NCBI GenBank assembly: GCA_963971225.1
Contig: OZ020267.1
Location: 48,741,993 to 48,805,992, forward strand
Length of the DNA stretch: 64,000 nt
Source: Melieria omissa
Lineage: Eukaryota; Arthropoda; Insecta; Diptera; Ulidiidae
Direction: 5' to 3'
A program made the translations under genes and the position numbers. Below, one piece after another: positions 60,801-64,000 of this stretch. Within the stretch, counting starts at the first letter, position 1. Each line of letters opens with the position of its first letter. The notes beneath the pieces were generated by a model, which was not told the origin of the DNA, did not search any database, and saw nothing but the letters and a program-made list of their open reading frames with translations.

Positions 60801-63190
60801 AGTGCCAAAATCCGTGACTTTAAAATTAAAAGACGGTATGGCAGTTGACCCAGATAGTGGATTAACAGATGTCGCACATGTCTATATGGATAGAAAACAC
60901 AAGTACAATGTAGTTCTTGGTTTAACTGATATACAACGAAATAAAAATTCGTATTATAAACTGCAATTGCTGGAAAGTGATGCAAAAAACAGGTAATAAA
61001 TGTTTTTTTTGTTTAATGCAAATGCATAAATATCCAAAACCATAGTAAAATTCCACAAATTAGCCATGTTTGATGTTTCTCCGGATATTAATTCCATAGA
61101 TAATATCGGGCGGCGGCTAAATCGGCAAAAAAGATATTGTAGTTTTAACAAGGTGGTGCAGTTCGAAATGCCATTTCAGAAGCATAGTTTAGCTATAAAC
61201 GGTAAACAGTTACATATTTAAATGGCAATAAAAACCCGTTGCCGTATTACGGCCAGTTGAACAGATTTTATGGCAACCAGATGCTTGCAGACATTGCTTC
61301 GAATAATAATCGAAATTTACGGAAAAACTACCAGTTAATTTAATTTTCAATTCAAAATGTACAGCTACCACAAACAAGTTTTTGCTGCTATTTTTCGTAA
61401 TCTAACGGGTAGAACCTAAGGTTAAAAGTTTGTATACAAGATCTTATGAGACTTTTGGCATCAATCTTGGTGAAAGTGCTCTTGGTGAGAAAGAACGTGA
61501 CACGTGTTTTTTATTTTTCTTGAAAATAAAAATCTGACGGGCTCAACGACGGGTTAAGAGTCTGTATGGGGAAATATGACTTGATGCGATAATTGATTTT
61601 AAATGTGGTGAAAGCTCTTCAAATGAGAGATATTTAGATAAGTATTTTTTCATAAAAATCTGACGGGATGAACAAAGAGGCAAGAATAACTCGATTTAAC
61701 TTACTCGATTTAACGCCCTCAAAACTAGGGCCTCCGCTGGGCTATCAAATACATGCTGTATCACATCAGTTTAAAATTTGTTCAAAGATACTGCAAAGAC
61801 TTCAAGATTTTTTCATGTGATTATATATTTCACAGATTTTGGGTGTTTAGATCATGGGGTCGCATCGGAACAACCATTGGCGATAATAAATTGGACACTT
61901 TTGCAAATCTAATTGAAGCCAAAGAATCGTTTGAAGCTGTCTACTTGGATAAAACTGGAAACGATTTCTACGATCGCCATCATTTTGTCAAGGTAAGAAT
62001 AAGAGTCTTAATGAATCGGATCCGGAGATCGGATGTAATCGTTGTTCTTTTCATAGGTTCCAGGTAAAATGTATCCAATTGACATAGACTACGAAGAAGA
62101 GAAAAAGCCCGAAAATCCCGAAAACAATAAATTTAAATCGAAACTCGATTCAGCAGTTCAAGACCTCATGAAGCTTATATTCGATGTTGATAATATGAAG
62201 CGTACTATGATTGGATTTGATTTGGACATGGAGAAAATGCCATTGGGCAAACTCAGCAAGAAGCAAATTCAATTGGCTTACAAAGTTTTAACTGAAGTCT
62301 ACGAGTTGATTCAAAACAGCGGTAGCAATTCGAGTTTCATTGATGCCACTAATCGATTTTATACCTTAATACCGCACAATTTTGGCGTTGCAAGTCCGCC
62401 GTTGCTTGATACCGTTGAGCAAATTGAAAACCTACGGCAGATGCTTGACTCACTCTTGGAGATCGAGTGCGCTTACAATTTGATTCAGACGGAGGACGCG
62501 GAGGAGGAACTAAATCCGTTAGATAAACACTATGAGCAGTTGAAGACCAAATTGGAGCCTTTGGACAAGAAGAGTGATGAATTTACTATGCTGCAACAGT
62601 ATGTGAAAAACACTCACGGAGAAACGCACACTATGTTTGAGTTGGAACTTGTGGATGTATTCAAAGTTACTCGGCAGGGTGAGGCCCGGCGCTATAAACC
62701 TTTTAAGAAGCTGCATAACCGCAAATTGCTGTGGCACGGTTCGCGTCTCACAAACTTCGCGGGTATTCTTTCTCATGGCTTAAAAATCGCTCCCCCCGAA
62801 GCGCCTGTTACTGGCTATATGTTTGGAAAAGGCATTTACTTTGCCGATATGGTGTCCAAGTCGGCCAATTATTGTTGCACTAGCAAGCAGAGCCCGACTG
62901 GATTAATGATTCTTTCAGAGGTGGCTCTTGGAGACATGATGGAATGTACTTCCGCTAAATATGTGACCAAACTGCCAAAGGATAAACACAGCACTTTCGG
63001 TCGAGGACGTACCATGCCCGATCCTAAAGAATCGCTCATACGAAAGGATGGTGTTGAGATTCCGTACGGCCGACCAAAGACTGATACGAAACTTCAGACA
63101 CCACTTTTGTATAACGAATATATCGTTTACGATATTGCTCAAGTTAACATTCAATATTTGCTGCGAATGAATTTCAACTACAAGTATTAA
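57839..63190 (+). CDS. Parp: Poly(ADP-ribose) polymerase (PARP1 type), 7 exons
   Basis: Coding exons 57839-57952, 58023-58164, 59412-59757, 59832-60359, 60423-60992, 61836-61992 and 62057-63190 give 996 aa, the usual length. It is a nuclear DNA-break sensor that builds poly(ADP-ribose) from NAD+. Zinc finger 1 has C19, C22, H51 and C54. Zinc finger 2 has C127, C130, H162 and C165. A third zinc region follows (CSQCKRRQML... CNGQLTEWTKC, about 290-320). A BRCT domain lies at about 385-465. The WGR domain (WGRIGT) is encoded by the 61836 exon. The helical regulatory domain leads into the catalytic domain, with the H-Y-E triad at H846 (LWHGSRL), Y880 (GKGIYFAD) and E973 (LLYNEYIVYD). No lesion is seen, so the gene looks functional. 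AATAAA at 63286-63291. Intron 2 (58165-59411) carries an inverted SINE pair. Confidence 0.97.
58771..58982 (+). repeat. tRNA-derived SINE, plus orientation
   Basis: The head has a box A (tggctcagttgg, 58775-58786) and a box B (ggttcaaatac, 58824-58834) at tRNA-like spacing, so it is derived from a tRNA gene. An A-rich tract follows at 58852-58865, then a body with 'ctttcggtggctgtcctctc' and 'cgttcggaatcggcat'. Cloverleaf pairing is poor, so it is not a working tRNA. Lies in Parp intron 2. Confidence 0.8.
59030..59243 (-). repeat. tRNA-derived SINE, minus orientation (inverted partner)
   Basis: On the minus strand: box A tagctcagcagg (59233-59222), box B ggttcaagact (59178-59168), A-rich tract, then a body ending 'cgttcggaatcggcat'. 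It matches the plus copy at 58771-58982 over its full length, tail to tail, with about 47 bases between them. Confidence 0.8.
60993..61835 (+). other. Parp intron 5 (0.84 kb)
   Basis: Bounded by GT at 60993 and AG at 61834-61835. It contains AT-rich sequence; no recognised element. Confidence 0.7.
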
Positions 63191-63693
63191 AAATACGTTC
63201 CACCTGATATGTCTATTTTCAAGTTTTTGTTACTTTCTTTTTGTTGCCGCATATGCTTACATGCAACTATTATTTTTGCTTAACCAATAAAAGTTCCAGT
63301 ACATCTTAAAACAATTACAGGGTTTTGCTTAATAACATCACGCGTTTATAATTGTCTACAGGATTGGTGGTATCTCATTCATGTATTTGCTTTAGGAATA
63401 AGGGTTTAATTTTTATATTGAGTACTTCAAGCCTGATGTCATCATGCTTATCGCTTTAACGAATTCAAGTCTAAAGTTTGCAAGCCCAAATTAAAATTAT
63501 CAAATTAACCATGTTTACCGTAAATGTATCTTCGAGCTAGGTACGACAACTTGTTTGTGTGGTAGTTCCCCGCCAGTTCACTGTTCTCGATGTCTACGGA
63601 CGCTCTGGTGCCCTATATCCAATATGGTAGAAATGAGGCCGTTATATATCGTGTAGGAGAACAACGGAGCAATCCAGAGTCATCATCTTAGGG
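63191..63693 (+). other. Parp 3' untranslated region and intergenic DNA
   Basis: AATAAA at 63286-63291 about 100 bases after the stop. Further on, 63540-63680 is GC-richer and may be retrotransposon-derived, but I cannot assign it. Confidence 0.5.
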
Positions 63694-63947
63694 TAGAGTT
63701 CGACCGAGTCGAATCGGCACCGGCTAGTATCGGTCTCAAAAATTGGTACCGGCATCGGTCTTTTTTGGTTGATTTAATATAGCCCCTTGGTTTTTGTTTA
63801 ACCAACCTTTAACCCGTAACCTTTTAACCTGTTTTTAATTAAATACGTTGGTTTTATATTTTCTACGAAATCGGTATCGGCAGATTTTCGCCTTTCTGGT
63901 CAATTAATCGGCGTCGGCTCAAAAAGTGGGAATCATTCGGACTCTCA
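63694..63947. mobile_element. hAT-type MITE (TAGAGTCCGA family), copy 2
   Basis: 254 bases starting TAGAGTTCGACCGA and ending TTCGGACTCTCA, with an interior full of 'ggtaccggcatcggtc'-like phrases. Flanking octamers tcttaggg and actcaggg match at 6 of 8. Confidence 0.68.
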
Positions 63948-64000
63948 ACTCAGGGTCTCACGTATGTAATCTACACAGATGGCTCCAAGACCTGTAAAGG
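63948..64000 (+). mobile_element. Start of an RNase H domain running off the window
   Basis: The final 45 bases read VIYTDGSKTCK in one frame, the conserved YTDGSK opening of retrotransposon RNase H. The rest lies outside. Probably a non-LTR element interrupted by the MITE at 63694-63947: the left side (63600-63690) may be its upstream part. Confidence 0.6.

Overview
This window looks like a piece of a higher-fly nuclear genome, most likely a tephritid fruit fly or close relative. The evidence is spliced GT-AG genes whose proteins read like their Drosophila counterparts, AT-rich introns and intergenic DNA, and dense decayed mobile elements (non-LTR retrotransposon pieces, mariner, hAT and TTAA-type elements, tRNA-derived SINEs). 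There are no operons, CRISPR arrays, rRNA genes or convincing tRNA genes. Species placement is inference.

Seven protein genes can be assembled exon by exon, and every reading frame closes across its splice junctions. In order they are: a YTHDF m6A reader (+, 3182-7073, 740 aa); a Munc13-4/BAIAP3-type C2-MUN-C2 protein (+, 9017-27889, 14 exons, 1147 aa); a small secreted or membrane-associated Tyr/Pro-rich protein I cannot name (+, 38798-43163, 187 aa); a glucoside xylosyltransferase like Drosophila shams (+, 44732-46081, 366 aa); a ZAD-domain protein without zinc fingers (-, 46688-47535, 181 aa); the LIN-7/Veli scaffold protein (+, 49656-53187, 195 aa); and poly(ADP-ribose) polymerase (+, 57839-63190, 996 aa). 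They share no pathway. They are independent genes in mRNA regulation, vesicle priming, Notch O-glucose modification, transcription-factor-like interaction, cell-junction scaffolding and DNA damage response.

The space between and within genes is mostly repeats. Region 1-3181 holds an RNase H fragment, a hAT-type MITE and AT-rich DNA. The two ~6 kb introns of the Munc13-4 gene hold LINE pieces, a MITE with 37 bp inverted repeats and a TTAA-flanked element. The 28-38.8 kb gene-poor stretch holds a dead mariner with intact ends, several MITEs, a foldback sequence and LINE fragments. The lin-7 last intron holds a hAT MITE with a perfect 8 bp duplication, a second inverted-repeat element and an LTR abutting it. 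Region 53.2-57.8 kb holds a gag/integrase deletion derivative of a Ty3-type element and more LINE debris. Parp intron 2 carries two SINE copies head to head that could fold into a long RNA hairpin.

I found no clearly new gene system. The best leads are the inverted SINE pair, the finger-less ZAD gene, the unnamed secreted gene and the MITE families with clean target duplications.
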